DNA of 64,000 bases from the NCBI GenBank assembly GCA_021654415.1, contig AP024487.1, forward strand, positions 2,321,001 through 2,385,000, written 5' to 3'. Shown piece by piece: positions 40,065 through 51,566 of this stretch. The position numbers and the translations under genes were made by a program. Each line of letters starts with the position of its first letter. The stretch's first letter is position 1. Source of the DNA: Metallosphaera javensis (ex Sakai et al. 2022) (GTDB taxonomy: Archaea; Thermoproteota; Thermoprotei_A; Sulfolobales; Sulfolobaceae). The notes under the pieces were generated by a model. It was not told where the DNA came from, ran no database searches, and saw only the letters and a list, made by a program, of their open reading frames with translations.

Positions 40065-42854
40065 ATATTTGAGGTTCTGAATGTAAGCTGACGCATTTAG
40101 GAGGAGATAGGGAACGATATCCCTCCTCACGAAATAGTATCGTGGGGACATGTTACATATCATGGGATCCACCGGGTCGTGGATCCTAAGCTCCCCAACC
40201 TCATCCATTGGAATCCTCTTCGCGAACTCCTCTGGATTTTCTAATATCTGTTTTGGCTTAAATATCAACTCTGTGTTACTGGAACCTTCGATGGACCTCA
40301 TTTCAGCTATGAAAGTTTCATCCTCGTTGATGGGAGCGAAGGAGGTATAGAACTCATCTGAGTTCACAAGTTGTTTCAGCTCTTCCACTGTGCACCACCT
40401 GATCTCCTTGCTATCCACGTCCACGAAGCTGGTTACCCTATACTTTGTGCTCGTCTTTCTCATCTGCTTTAGTTTCACCTCAAGGCTCCTTGGGGGAATA
40501 GATAACATCTCAGAAATTTCATGAACGGTATATGCTCCGCCTTTTAGCGCGTCGTAAATCAGGATGTTTATTCCAGAAATCCACGGCTTGATTGGGGCGT
40601 GTGATAGAACCGCCTCACTCAGTGGTGTCAGGTAATCAGATCTGACTATGGTTATCTTCCCTTCCCTTATCCTCCTCAGGGTAGCCATGGTCCCCCTTAT
40701 GTTAAAGTATCTCTTGACTGTCTGCCTGAGACCTTCCTTTATTATCAGTTTGTCCTCCTTTGGGTTTATCTTGCCTATTTTACCAAAGCTGGCCTGTATC
40801 TCCTTCTCAACGGACATGAAGAGCGGAGATCTTAGAATTGACCTGAAAAGTATTCTCCTTATTTTCTCTTCCTTCATCTGGATCAGTTCCCTAAGGAGGT
40901 CCCTGTCTGTGATGTTTATCGAAAACCCGTAGATTGAAGCCCTGGTATAAACGTTGAGTGTGTACTTGGAGGTGGCCAGATACATAAGCATGTGGGCTAT
41001 TGTGTTGGCTATCTTTTCATCAATTAACGTGGAATAGATGGTCTCCTTATCTGTTATAGTCATGTATATTACGTTCGATGAGGGTAGCGGTAACTTACCC
41101 TTTACGTATTTCTCCATTAGCGCACGTAAACTTACCTTGGCGTTCTCCTCTAAAACCTCACTCTCCAGTATTTTATCATTCTTAAACAATTCCTGTATTT
41201 CCCTGGGGATGAGTTGGGATTTGGGCACTCCTTCTCCCTTCCAGATGGGTATTTCTCCCTCTCCGCGATCTGCCGGTAACAGGTCCACCATCATCATTCC
41301 ATTATGTATCCTTGCTACCTTCCACAACTTACCACTGATTCTGATCAGGTCGCCTGGACGAATATGCTTGTATACGTAGATCGCGTCTATCTCTCCTATT
41401 ATCTTCTCTCCACTCCTCAGGGTGAACGCATCGTCGTTACTTATCAGCGAGAAGAACTCCGAGAAGTTCTTGGCCCACACAAAATTGTTGGATCTGTTGA
41501 AGGTCCAGATCTTGAAGAATGACTTTCCCAGCTTGAGTTCGTCTCCCTCCAAAACCACCAAGTTGTTCCTTTGAAGGTAGGAGATCAGGTTCCCAAACTC
41601 CTCCCTGGTCAGGTCCCTGTACACCTGAGAGGCCGTAATTACGGAAAAGACGCGGTCCAACTTCACCGAGGAGTACTGGAGTAGCATACCGAGTATCTCC
41701 CTGGCCACAACGTCCAGGGGTCTGATCCTCCTGGGAGGCTCCAGTTTCCCCTTTTTGGAAAGGGAATATATGGCCAGTGCCTCTAAACAATCAAAGTCCT
41801 GCACACAAATGATTTCCCCGTAAGGTATCCCTCCAACGCAATGACCGCTCCTCCCCAATCGTTGAAGGAACGATGCAACTGAGGGAGGAGGTCTATACAT
41901 TATTATCTTCTTAACTTTCCCCACGTCTATACCGAGCTCAAGGGTCTTAGTGCAGAGAACGGCTCCAGCCTTACCGCTTCTCAGGTTCTCCTCCGCACTG
42001 CTCTTAGAATCCCTGGAAATGGAGGAGTGATGAACAAATATCCCCTTCTCCCCCAGTTTCTCCAGTTCCTCATGTAACCTTTCCGTGAGGAACCTAGAAT
42101 TGGTAAATACCAGGGTGGGCGGTTCCAGAGATTCCTTAATGGTCTTGGCAGAGGCTACCCAGATATCACCCGAATCGCTAATGGACCTTATCTTGAGTCT
42201 GAACTCCTTCCCCGCCTCACTCTTTACTATGGTTTTGGGCCTACTTGAAGAACCGAAGAGCGTAGTCGCAACAGCTTCCTCGTTGCTGATGGTAGCTGAC
42301 AGGCCAATTCTCTGAAAGTCCTTCCCCGAGAAATCCTTCAGCCTTTCAAGGAGGACGAAAAGCTGGGCCCCCCTCTTGGACCCCATGAGCTCGTGTATTT
42401 CGTCTATTACCACCCAGTTCACGTTCTTGTAGTTCTCCCTGAACTTGGACGCCCAGTCCATGTCTATTTCCAAGCCCTCAGGGGTGGTAACAAGGATGTG
42501 GGGAGCCTTTCTCAGCCTCATGTTTTTCTCCTTCTGCGGAACCTCCCCGTGTTTTCTATTCACCACAAAACCCAGTTTTGACGCCCACCAGTCTATCCTT
42601 ATGGTAATGTCATTTATCAATGCCTTAAGTGGAGTAATGTAAATCATGGAGACGGGTTTCTGCTCTCCCTCCGACATAAGGCTGAGGATGGGGAGTAAAG
42701 CGGCCTCGGTCTTTCCAAATCCAGTGGGCGCTATGATCAGCGTGTTATATCCCCTCAATATAGGTTCCATGGCCATTTCCTGAATCTGGGTCATCTTAGT
42801 CCAGTTTCTCTCCTTCATCAGGCTCGATATCTTCTTGCTGAGAGAGTCACTCAT
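40059..42854 (-). CDS. lhr: Lhr-type large SF2 helicase
   Basis: 931 residues. A superfamily 2 DNA helicase of the Lhr group, involved in repair or stalled-fork processing. Motifs: Q-motif MTQIQEMAMEP, Walker A IIAPTGFGKTEAALLP (about residues 40-55), TTPEGLEIDM, VVIDEIHELMGSKRG (about 147-161), GLSATISNEE, and helicase C LCTKTLELGIDVG and FLQRLGRSGHCVGG. The Lhr-specific C-terminal region (residues 450-931) follows. Start ATG has GGTGA upstream. Its tandem stops form box C of a C/D sRNA. Confidence 0.92.
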   Translation of the reverse strand: MSDSLSKKISSLMKERNWTKMTQIQEMAMEPILRGYNTLIIAPTGFGKTEAALLPILSLMSEGEQKPVSMIYITPLKALINDITIRIDWWASKLGFVVNRKHGEVPQKEKNMRLRKAPHILVTTPEGLEIDMDWASKFRENYKNVNWVVIDEIHELMGSKRGAQLFVLLERLKDFSGKDFQRIGLSATISNEEAVATTLFGSSSRPKTIVKSEAGKEFRLKIRSISDSGDIWVASAKTIKESLEPPTLVFTNSRFLTERLHEELEKLGEKGIFVHHSSISRDSKSSAEENLRSGKAGAVLCTKTLELGIDVGKVKKIIMYRPPPSVASFLQRLGRSGHCVGGIPYGEIICVQDFDCLEALAIYSLSKKGKLEPPRRIRPLDVVAREILGMLLQYSSVKLDRVFSVITASQVYRDLTREEFGNLISYLQRNNLVVLEGDELKLGKSFFKIWTFNRSNNFVWAKNFSEFFSLISNDDAFTLRSGEKIIGEIDAIYVYKHIRPGDLIRISGKLWKVARIHNGMMMVDLLPADRGEGEIPIWKGEGVPKSQLIPREIQELFKNDKILESEVLEENAKVSLRALMEKYVKGKLPLPSSNVIYMTITDKETIYSTLIDEKIANTIAHMLMYLATSKYTLNVYTRASIYGFSINITDRDLLRELIQMKEEKIRRILFRSILRSPLFMSVEKEIQASFGKIGKINPKEDKLIIKEGLRQTVKRYFNIRGTMATLRRIREGKITIVRSDYLTPLSEAVLSHAPIKPWISGINILIYDALKGGAYTVHEISEMLSIPPRSLEVKLKQMRKTSTKYRVTSFVDVDSKEIRWCTVEELKQLVNSDEFYTSFAPINEDETFIAEMRSIEGSSNTELIFKPKQILENPEEFAKRIPMDEVGELRIHDPVDPMICNMSPRYYFVRRDIVPYLLLNASAYIQNLKYT

Positions 42855-42933
42855 CTATTTCACCATTATATCGTTTGGCGGGACAGTACCAGCTATGGTT
42901 ATTTTTAAAAATATAAAATCTATCCTCGTCAAT

Positions 42934-43173
42934 ATGTCACAATCCCATGTTTGTGTCACATGCGGTAGGCCTTTCCCTGAAGGACAAGGAATAATTATGT
43001 CGCTGGCAGGAAGAACTCTGGAATTTCACAGTAAGGCCTGCGCGTACTCTTTCCTGAGGGAACTGGTGTTTTCAGTGCCCGAGGACTGCGTTTCATCTCC
43101 ACTTAGGGAAATCTACGAAAAACACCAGGAGGCACTGGAGGAGATGAAGAAGAGGGCGGAAAAGAGGATTTGA
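42934..43173 (+). CDS. Small TRASH-like zinc-binding protein
   Basis: 79 residues from the ATG at 42934, which lies 25 bp after the TATA box tttaaaaatataaa (about 42904-42917), so the mRNA is leaderless; the longer frame upstream overlaps the promoter. CVTCGRPFPEGQGI, then FHSKACAYSFL give the C-x2-C...H/C layout of TRASH or MYM-type metal sensors, followed by a charged helix. Possible roles are metal handling or regulation. A C/D sRNA starts on the opposite strand right after its stop codon. Confidence 0.75.
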   Translation: MSQSHVCVTCGRPFPEGQGIIMSLAGRTLEFHSKACAYSFLRELVFSVPEDCVSSPLREIYEKHQEALEEMKKRAEKRI

Positions 43174-43224
43174 TCAGCGTAGTTTTGTTCATCACGATTC
43201 AGGGTCCGCCACACTCATCAGCGT
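43174..43224 (-). ncRNA. C/D box guide sRNA divergent from rtcB
   Basis: On the minus strand: box C CTGATGA (43221-43215), 12-nt guide GTGTGGCGGACC, D' CTGA (43202-43199), 3-nt spacer, C' GTGATGA (43195-43189), 11-nt guide ACAAAACTACG, D CTGA (43177-43174). All four boxes are essentially perfect and both guides have the canonical length, so this is a double-guide RNA. A minus-strand TATA (tttttaag, 43252-43245) places its 5' end at about 43222-43224, exactly before box C. Targets not found within the window. Confidence 0.8.
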
Positions 43225-43241
43225 GATGAGAACAGTTTTAT

Positions 43242-43253
43242 TACTTAAAAAGG
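43242..43253. promoter_or_regulatory. Shared TATA box of rtcB and the C/D sRNA
   Basis: tacttaaaaagg at 43242-43253 is the only AT box in the gap. From its centre (43248) the rtcB start codon is 28 bp to the right and the sRNA 5' end is 24-26 bp to the left. One box would therefore drive a leaderless rtcB mRNA and the sRNA. Confidence 0.55.
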
Positions 43254-43275
43254 ATTGACATGATTTGAATCTTCC

Positions 43276-45647
<2,372 letters not shown>

Positions 45648-45681
45648 GTCGCATAATAATATGTCTATCATGGTGATTTAA

Positions 45682-47277
45682 GTGTCAGCTAAAGAGAAAT
45701 TTACTAGTATCTCGCCGGCGGAGTTCTTTAAGAGAAACCCGGAACTGGCAGGCTTCTCCAATCCAGCCAGGGCCATGTATCAAGCCCTCAGGGAGTTAGT
45801 GGAGAACGCACTTGATGCCACGGACGTCCACGAGATTCTTCCCTCAATTAAGGTCGTGATCGAGAGGACCAGTCAGGAAAAGGAGATTTACAGGCTCACC
45901 GTGGAGGATAACGGAATAGGTATCCCTCCACACGTGGTTCCAGACGCATTTGGAAGGGTACTTTACAGCTCGAAGTATGTTCTCAGACAGACAAGGGGAA
46001 TGTACGGGCTTGGAGTTAAGGCAGCAGTACTCTATAGCCAGATGTACCAAGACAAACCTATTGAGATAACCACCGCGCCAGTTAACTCCAAAAGGATTTA
46101 CAGTTTTAAGCTGAAGATAGACGTCACGAAAAACGAACCCATCATATATGAGAGGGGATCGGTCAACAACGATACCGGTTATCACGGTACCTCGGTGTCC
46201 ATGTATATCCTTGGAGACTGGATGAGGGCCAAAAGCAGAGTATACGAGTACATAAAGAGGACCTACATCATTACCCCTTATGCTGAATTCTACTTTAAGG
46301 ACCCTGAGGGTAACGTTACCCTGTATCCCAGGCTCACCAACAAAATGCCTACCCCTCCCAAGGAGGTAAAACCCCATCCTTACGGTGTGGATATAGAGTT
46401 ACTCAAGAACATGATCTCCAGGCAGAAGGAGGACACAACGGTGAAGGATTTCCTGGTGAAGGAGTTCCAGAGTGTTGGGGAAAAAACGGCCCTAAGCGTA
46501 ATTGAGATGGCTGGCCTGGATCCTGAGAAGAAGGTCCAGAAGCTCACTGACGATCAGCTCTCCAAGCTAGTAGATGCCATGAAAAACTTCCCCGACTTCA
46601 GGCCCCCTTCACCTGAGGCTCTTTCCACCATTGGGGCTGACCTGATCGAACTGGGATTGAAGCAGACCTTTAACCCGGAATATGTGGGCGCGGTGACCAG
46701 GAGACCCAAGGCCTATCAGGGTCACCCCTTCATAGTTGAGGTTGGCTTGGCTTACGGTGGGGATATACAGCCCTCCGAGGAACCCACGGTCCTGAGGTAT
46801 GCCAACAAGATCCCCCTCATATATGACGAGAAATCTGACGTGGTATGGAAAGTAGTTGAAGAGATTGACTGGAAGAGGTACGGAATAGAGGATGAACAAC
46901 TTCCCCTGGTCGTCATGGTTCATCTCTGCAGTACAAAGGTACCCTATAAGAGCGCAGGAAAGGAGAGCATAGCTGATGTGGAGGAAATAGAGAAGGAGAT
47001 CAGGAACGGAATAATGGAGGCCTCCAGATCTCTTAAGACCTTCATGACGGAGAAACGGAAGGAGGAAGAGGCTAGGAAGAGGCTTCTAACCTATCTGAAG
47101 TACATACCTGAGTTGGCCAGATCCCTTTCCATCTTCGTGACTGATGGAAAGAAGGAGTTAGCCCCCAAGGTCCAGGAGGAGATACAGAATAAGATGATTG
47201 ACCTTGTGGTGACTAAGCTTAATATTAAGGACAAAGATTTGGAATTATTTAAGTCGTACAGGGTTGAGACATTATGA
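45682..47277 (+). CDS. top6B: DNA topoisomerase VI subunit B
   Basis: 531 residues from GTG, with GGTGAT at 45671-45676. The GHKL ATPase subunit of TopoVI, which relaxes and decatenates DNA. Bergerat-fold motifs: LRELVENALDATDV (about residues 33-46), VEDNGIGIPPHVV and TRGMYGLGVKAAVLYS. A helix-two-turn-helix and transducer domain follow. The stop overlaps the start of top6A (ATGA). Confidence 0.96.
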   Translation: MSAKEKFTSISPAEFFKRNPELAGFSNPARAMYQALRELVENALDATDVHEILPSIKVVIERTSQEKEIYRLTVEDNGIGIPPHVVPDAFGRVLYSSKYVLRQTRGMYGLGVKAAVLYSQMYQDKPIEITTAPVNSKRIYSFKLKIDVTKNEPIIYERGSVNNDTGYHGTSVSMYILGDWMRAKSRVYEYIKRTYIITPYAEFYFKDPEGNVTLYPRLTNKMPTPPKEVKPHPYGVDIELLKNMISRQKEDTTVKDFLVKEFQSVGEKTALSVIEMAGLDPEKKVQKLTDDQLSKLVDAMKNFPDFRPPSPEALSTIGADLIELGLKQTFNPEYVGAVTRRPKAYQGHPFIVEVGLAYGGDIQPSEEPTVLRYANKIPLIYDEKSDVVWKVVEEIDWKRYGIEDEQLPLVVMVHLCSTKVPYKSAGKESIADVEEIEKEIRNGIMEASRSLKTFMTEKRKEEEARKRLLTYLKYIPELARSLSIFVTDGKKELAPKVQEEIQNKMIDLVVTKLNIKDKDLELFKSYRVETL

Positions 47278-48434
47278 GCGAGTTCGTATCTAAGGTGGAC
47301 AAGGAGGCAAGGAGCAGGGCAGCCGAGACCTTAAAGAAGAACTTCCTCACTCTCTTGGATCAGCTAAATAGGGGAGAACCCCTGGTCATGGAAATTCCCA
47401 AGCGAACCCTAGCTAATACAGTATATGACGAAAAGAGGAAACTCCTCCTCCTGGGAGAGGAGAAAATGAAGAGAAGCTTTCTGGACATGAACGAGGCAAG
47501 AAGGTTCATGCAGACAGTTCTCATGGGAAGTATCATTTATGACGCCCTCGTCAACGACGAGTATCCAACCATCCGTGACCTCTATTACAGGGGGAAGCAC
47601 TCCATAATTCTCAGGGATCCCAAGGGAAAGACGCATGAGGAGAACACCTGGGATGAACAGAAGGAATCGGACAGCGTGATAATAGACATCGAGGTCTTCA
47701 CCTCACTCCTCAGGGAGGAAATGCTGATCCTGAGCAAGGAGAAGGGGAAAGTGGTTGGAGACATGAGACTGAGGAGCGGTAACGACATAATAGATCTGAG
47801 CAAGATGGGGCATGGGGCCTACTCCATAGAGCCCACCCCAGACCTGATAGACTTCGTCGAGGTTAACGCTGATTACGTCCTTGTGGTGGAGAAGGATGCA
47901 GTGTTTCAACAGCTGCATAGGGCCGGCTTCTGGAGAAAGTATAAGTGCATCTTGATCACCAGTGCCGGACAGCCAGACAGGGCAACAAGGAGATTCCTCA
48001 GGAGGCTTAACGAGGAGTTGAAGCTACCAGTGTACATCCTGACAGACGCCGATCCCTATGGATGGTACATCTACAGCGTCTTCAGGATAGGATCAATCTC
48101 ACTTTCCTATGAGAGCGAGAGGCTCGCCACGCCGGACGCCAAGTTCCTAGGGGTGTCAATGGGGGACATCTTTGGGACACCCAAGAAGAAAGCCTATCTC
48201 AGTGAGAGGGAGAGGTCCAGCTTCATAATAAAGGCCAAGGAAACCGACATAAAGAGGGCCCTGGAAATAAAGAACTACAGCTGGTTCAAGACCAAGAGCT
48301 GGGAGGAGGAGATAAACATGTTCCTACAGAAGAAGGCCAAGCTGGAAATAGAGGCCATGGCCAGTAAGGGTCTCAAGTTCCTCGCCTTCCAGTATATTCC
48401 TGAGAAGATTCAGACCAAGGACTTCATAGGGTAA
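47274..48434 (+). CDS. top6A: DNA topoisomerase VI subunit A
   Basis: 386 residues; Spo11-like subunit that cleaves DNA. The catalytic tyrosine is in the segment TIRDLYYRGKHS (about residue 103-105) and the TOPRIM part is VVEKDAVFQQLHRAGF...LTDADPYGWYIYSVFRIG (acidic D-x-D). It overlaps top6B by 4 bp. The complex supplies type IIB activity alongside reverse gyrase. Confidence 0.96.
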   Translation: MSEFVSKVDKEARSRAAETLKKNFLTLLDQLNRGEPLVMEIPKRTLANTVYDEKRKLLLLGEEKMKRSFLDMNEARRFMQTVLMGSIIYDALVNDEYPTIRDLYYRGKHSIILRDPKGKTHEENTWDEQKESDSVIIDIEVFTSLLREEMLILSKEKGKVVGDMRLRSGNDIIDLSKMGHGAYSIEPTPDLIDFVEVNADYVLVVEKDAVFQQLHRAGFWRKYKCILITSAGQPDRATRRFLRRLNEELKLPVYILTDADPYGWYIYSVFRIGSISLSYESERLATPDAKFLGVSMGDIFGTPKKKAYLSERERSSFIIKAKETDIKRALEIKNYSWFKTKSWEEEINMFLQKKAKLEIEAMASKGLKFLAFQYIPEKIQTKDFIG

Positions 48435-48478
48435 GACCAAGGTTTGAAATGGTCAGACGAGACAGGTTATTTCATCGA

Positions 48479-48649
48479 TCAAACTGAATTGGGCTCCTCA
48501 TCCACCTCTAAATAGCCAAGTATCTCATTAAAAGTGTTCTTCTTGCACACCTTGCAGTAATGGTAAATTGATTTCTGCTTACTTATGTCAAAACTTACGT
48601 TGAGTAACAGCTCCGAACCGCACTCCGTACATCTAATTTTCCAAGGCAT
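48479..48649 (-). CDS. 56-residue zinc-ribbon protein
   Basis: The translation begins MPWKIRCTECGSELLLNVSF and contains a second knuckle CKVCKKNTF. Two CxxC pairs 22 residues apart define a small zinc ribbon. The ATG at 48649 is 26 bp from a minus-strand TATA (gatttatttt, about 48672-48681), so the mRNA would be leaderless. This short gene lies between top6A and aIF5A on the opposite strand. Function unknown; a regulator or RNA-binding role is possible. Confidence 0.7.
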   Translation of the reverse strand: MPWKIRCTECGSELLLNVSFDISKQKSIYHYCKVCKKNTFNEILGYLEVDEEPNSV

Positions 48650-48683
48650 ACTTATTTAGGGACGTGGGTTCAAAATAAATCTG

Positions 48684-48735
48684 CTGTGAAGAGGAATCTA
48701 GTCTGATCCATGATGAAGGGCCAAAGCTCAGAGCA
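48684..48735 (+). ncRNA. Weak candidate C/D box sRNA upstream of aIF5A
   Basis: C-like GTGAAGA (48686-48692), 10-nt guide, D' CTGA (48703-48706), spacer tcc, C' ATGATGA (48710-48716), 12-nt guide, D-like CAGA (48729-48732). The internal pair is perfect but the outer boxes each carry a mismatch. An AT box cttattta at about 48650-48657 is at promoter distance. Confidence 0.3.
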
Positions 48736-48776
48736 AGAGTTTTAAGCCTAGTGTAGAAGTGGTGAACTGGATAATA

Positions 48777-49172
48777 ATGGGGATAAATTACTCCACAGTT
48801 GGTGAAATGAAAGAAGGTAGCTACATAGTTATAGATGGCGAGCCCTGCAGAGTGGTAGAGGTTACCAAGGCCAAGACCGGAAAACACGGGAGTGCCAAGG
48901 CCAACATTGTGGCAGTCAGCATCTTCACCGGGGCCAAGAAGACTCTCATGGCTCCAGTGGACTCCACGGTAGAGGTTCCCATCATAGAGAAGCGCATGGG
49001 GCAGGTGATCTCCAACGTTGGTGACAAGGTTCAGATAATGGATCTTGAGACCTACGAAACCTTCGAGATAGATATGCCCACAGAGGAGGATGTGGCCAGC
49101 AAGATAAAGAAGGATGCAGAGGTGGAGTACTGGGAAGTGATGGGAAGGAAAAAGATAGTCAGGGTAAAGTAA
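48777..49172 (+). CDS. Translation factor aIF5A
   Basis: 131 residues from the ATG at 48777; the GTG at 48759 would add an unlikely extension. The hypusine loop KTGKHGSAK is intact with the modified lysine at position 36. The rest has the SH3-like N-domain and OB-fold C-domain. It helps ribosomes through difficult peptide bonds. The modifying enzyme dys is in the window. TATA at about 48740. srp54 begins 1 bp after its stop. Confidence 0.95.
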   Translation: MGINYSTVGEMKEGSYIVIDGEPCRVVEVTKAKTGKHGSAKANIVAVSIFTGAKKTLMAPVDSTVEVPIIEKRMGQVISNVGDKVQIMDLETYETFEIDMPTEEDVASKIKKDAEVEYWEVMGRKKIVRVK

Positions 49173-49173
49173 C

Positions 49174-50514
49174 TTGTTGGACGGAATAAGGGACGCTGTA
49201 AGGAAATTTTTGGGAGGTAACGCTTCCTACGAAGTAGCTGTGGAGGAGTTCATTAAGGATATTCAGAAAGCCCTTATTTCGTCAGATGTGCAGGTTAAAC
49301 TTGTTTTCTCCCTCACCAGCAAGATTAAGGATAGGCTCAAGAAGGAGACTCCTCCCTCCAATCTTGAGAGAAGGGAGTGGTTCATCAAGATAGTTTATGA
49401 CGAGCTTTCAGCCCTGTTTGGAGGGGACAAGGAGCCAGAGGTCAATCCAAAGTCGATCCCGTGGGTCATCATGCTGGTGGGCGTTCAGGGCACCGGGAAG
49501 ACCACAACGGCGGGAAAGCTTGCGTACTTCTACAGAAGGAGAGGTTACAGGGTAGCCCTTGTTGGAGCAGACGTCTACAGGCCCGCAGCTCTGGAACAAT
49601 TGCAACAGATAGGGAAACAGATAAACGTACCAGTTTACGGAGAGCCAGGGAGCCAGGACGCCGTGGGAATAGCAAAGAGGGGAGTGGAGAAGTTCCTCTC
49701 AGAGAGATATGAGCTTGTGATTGTGGACACCGCGGGCAGACACGGATACGGTGAGGAGGTTAAACTCCTGGAAGAGATGAAGGATATATACGAAAAGATC
49801 AAGCCCAACGAGGTAATCCTGGTTATAGACGCCTCTCTGGGCCAGAAGGCCTACGATCTGGCCAAGAGGTTCCACGAGGCCAGTAACGTGGGTTCCATTA
49901 TCATTACCAAGATGGACGGTACCGCAAAGGGCGGGGGTGCTCTTTCAGCAGTGGCAGCCACTGGAGCTCCCATCAAGTTCATTGGAGTGGGCGAGAAAAT
50001 AGATGAGCTGGAGGTATTCAACCCAAGGAGATTTGTTGCAAGGATTCTGGGAATGGGAGACCTTGAGGCCATCATTGAGAAAATGAAGGCCATGGAGGAT
50101 TATGAGGGAATACAGAAGAAGATGGAGGAAGTCATTACAGGTAAGTCTAAGCTCACCCTCAGGGACATGTACAAGCAGATAGTGGCTGTGAGGAAGATGG
50201 GTCCACTCTCCAAGATCCTTCAACTTATACCCGGTATGAACATGATGGGAGACATCCCTGAAGATCAGGTTAAGGTGGGAGAGCAGAAAATGCAAAGGTG
50301 GCTCTCCATCATGAATTCAATGACCTATCAGGAGCTGGACAACCCCTCAATAATTGATAAGCAAAGGATGAGGAGGATAGCCATGGGATCTGGAACGGAA
50401 GTGGAGGAGGTCAGGGAACTCATAGAACACTTCAATACGGTGCAGAGAACTCTTAAGATGCTCAAGAGAAGGAAGAAGGATGTGGAAAAACTCTTCGGCC
50501 AGCTGGGTGGCTGA
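49174..50514 (+). CDS. srp54: Signal recognition particle GTPase SRP54
   Basis: 446 residues from TTG. It binds signal sequences and 7S RNA and targets ribosomes to the membrane. N domain (1-95), G domain with VGVQGTGKTTTAGKL (about 101-115), DVYRPAALEQLQQ, VDTAGRHGYGEE and ITKMDGTAKGGG, then the Met-rich M domain with IPGMNMMGD and QRMRRIAMGSGTEVEEV (RNA-binding helix-turn-helix). Directly downstream of aIF5A; the 3' end overlaps the Pus10-like gene. Confidence 0.97.
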   Translation: MLDGIRDAVRKFLGGNASYEVAVEEFIKDIQKALISSDVQVKLVFSLTSKIKDRLKKETPPSNLERREWFIKIVYDELSALFGGDKEPEVNPKSIPWVIMLVGVQGTGKTTTAGKLAYFYRRRGYRVALVGADVYRPAALEQLQQIGKQINVPVYGEPGSQDAVGIAKRGVEKFLSERYELVIVDTAGRHGYGEEVKLLEEMKDIYEKIKPNEVILVIDASLGQKAYDLAKRFHEASNVGSIIITKMDGTAKGGGALSAVAATGAPIKFIGVGEKIDELEVFNPRRFVARILGMGDLEAIIEKMKAMEDYEGIQKKMEEVITGKSKLTLRDMYKQIVAVRKMGPLSKILQLIPGMNMMGDIPEDQVKVGEQKMQRWLSIMNSMTYQELDNPSIIDKQRMRRIAMGSGTEVEEVRELIEHFNTVQRTLKMLKRRKKDVEKLFGQLGG

Positions 50515-51559
50515 GCAGGCCCTATCCCTACTGGAAAGGTATCCACTCTGTGACTCCTGTCTGGGCAGATGCTTCGCGAAGCTCGGTTACGGTCATCTCA
50601 ACAGCGAAAGGGGTAGATCCATAAAGCTCTCCCTGATCCTGGAAATTGATAGGAAGATCAAGGAGCATCAACTCCCCGACCTGGAGGGGATAAGGGAAGT
50701 ACTCTTCAACATGGGGGGAGCAGGTGAATCGCTCTTTTCCCACTATTTTGGAAAGGGCTTTCAGAGGAGAGCCTGTTACCTCTGCAATGACGTCTTGGCA
50801 CAGGTGAAGGAGGACTTCGTGGCAAAGGCCCTTTCCATCCTGAGAACCTCTCCCATGAGGTACGTGCTAGGTGTCAGGCTCTCCCCCAGAATGCAGGAAC
50901 TGGAGACCAACTTCGCCGTTGGCAATGGCCTGATGTATTACGAGAGCATGAAGGCTGAGATCAGGAGGGAAGTGGGGAAGAAACTATCTCAGCTTGGTTT
51001 TGAGCCAGACATGGACAATCCTGAGGGAGAACTGGTGTACGACTTGGATACCAGGAGCGTTGAGGTGATAAGGAAGAACCAGAAGGTACTTTATCTCTAC
51101 ACTAGGCTCTCAAGGGGAGTCCCCATATCGTCCTGGTATTCCAGGGGAGGAGATTCGCTGGATAGGGAGATAGGAAACAAGATTATTATACCCTTCACCG
51201 AGCCCTCAGATGTGCGCATACTTGAACCCTACCCCCTGATAATAGAGGACTATCATGAGGAGAGAAAGGAGGTCATGGGCTACTCCCTTGTTAAGGTTTC
51301 CTCACTTGGCAAGAGCGAGTTCAATCTGCTCGTGGAAAACAAGCCCCTATCCAGGACCTACAGGGTGATCTTCTACTCCACTGAAAAGAAGGGGCACGAG
51401 ATATATGACGGCATACAGGACATGCTAGTCGAGGCAAGGAATTTCGACGAGCTCATGGAAAAGATCAAGGAGATGAACGTGGAGATCATCTCTGTGGATC
51501 TGATTCGCACAGAGGGAAAGCATAGAAGAATAAGAGCTCTTTTAACCAAGACGGAGTAA
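50480..51559 (+). CDS. Pus10-like protein without a recognisable catalytic motif
   Basis: 359 residues from ATG (a GTG at 50507 would reduce the overlap with srp54 to 8 bp). The N-terminal zinc module CDSCLGRCFAKLGY...CYLCND and the THUMP-like centre (EIRREVGKKLSQLGFEPDM, YLYTRLSRGVPISSW) match archaeal Pus10, which forms pseudouridine 54 and 55 in tRNA. The catalytic loop GREDxDVRxLGxGRPF of that family is not found; the aligned region reads GGDSLDREIGNKIIIPF. The C-terminal end (LIRTEGKHRRIRALL) again resembles Pus10. It may be catalytically diverged or inactive. Confidence 0.75.
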   Translation: MWKNSSASWVAEQALSLLERYPLCDSCLGRCFAKLGYGHLNSERGRSIKLSLILEIDRKIKEHQLPDLEGIREVLFNMGGAGESLFSHYFGKGFQRRACYLCNDVLAQVKEDFVAKALSILRTSPMRYVLGVRLSPRMQELETNFAVGNGLMYYESMKAEIRREVGKKLSQLGFEPDMDNPEGELVYDLDTRSVEVIRKNQKVLYLYTRLSRGVPISSWYSRGGDSLDREIGNKIIIPFTEPSDVRILEPYPLIIEDYHEERKEVMGYSLVKVSSLGKSEFNLLVENKPLSRTYRVIFYSTEKKGHEIYDGIQDMLVEARNFDELMEKIKEMNVEIISVDLIRTEGKHRRIRALLTKTE

Positions 51560-51566
51560 CTAAGTT

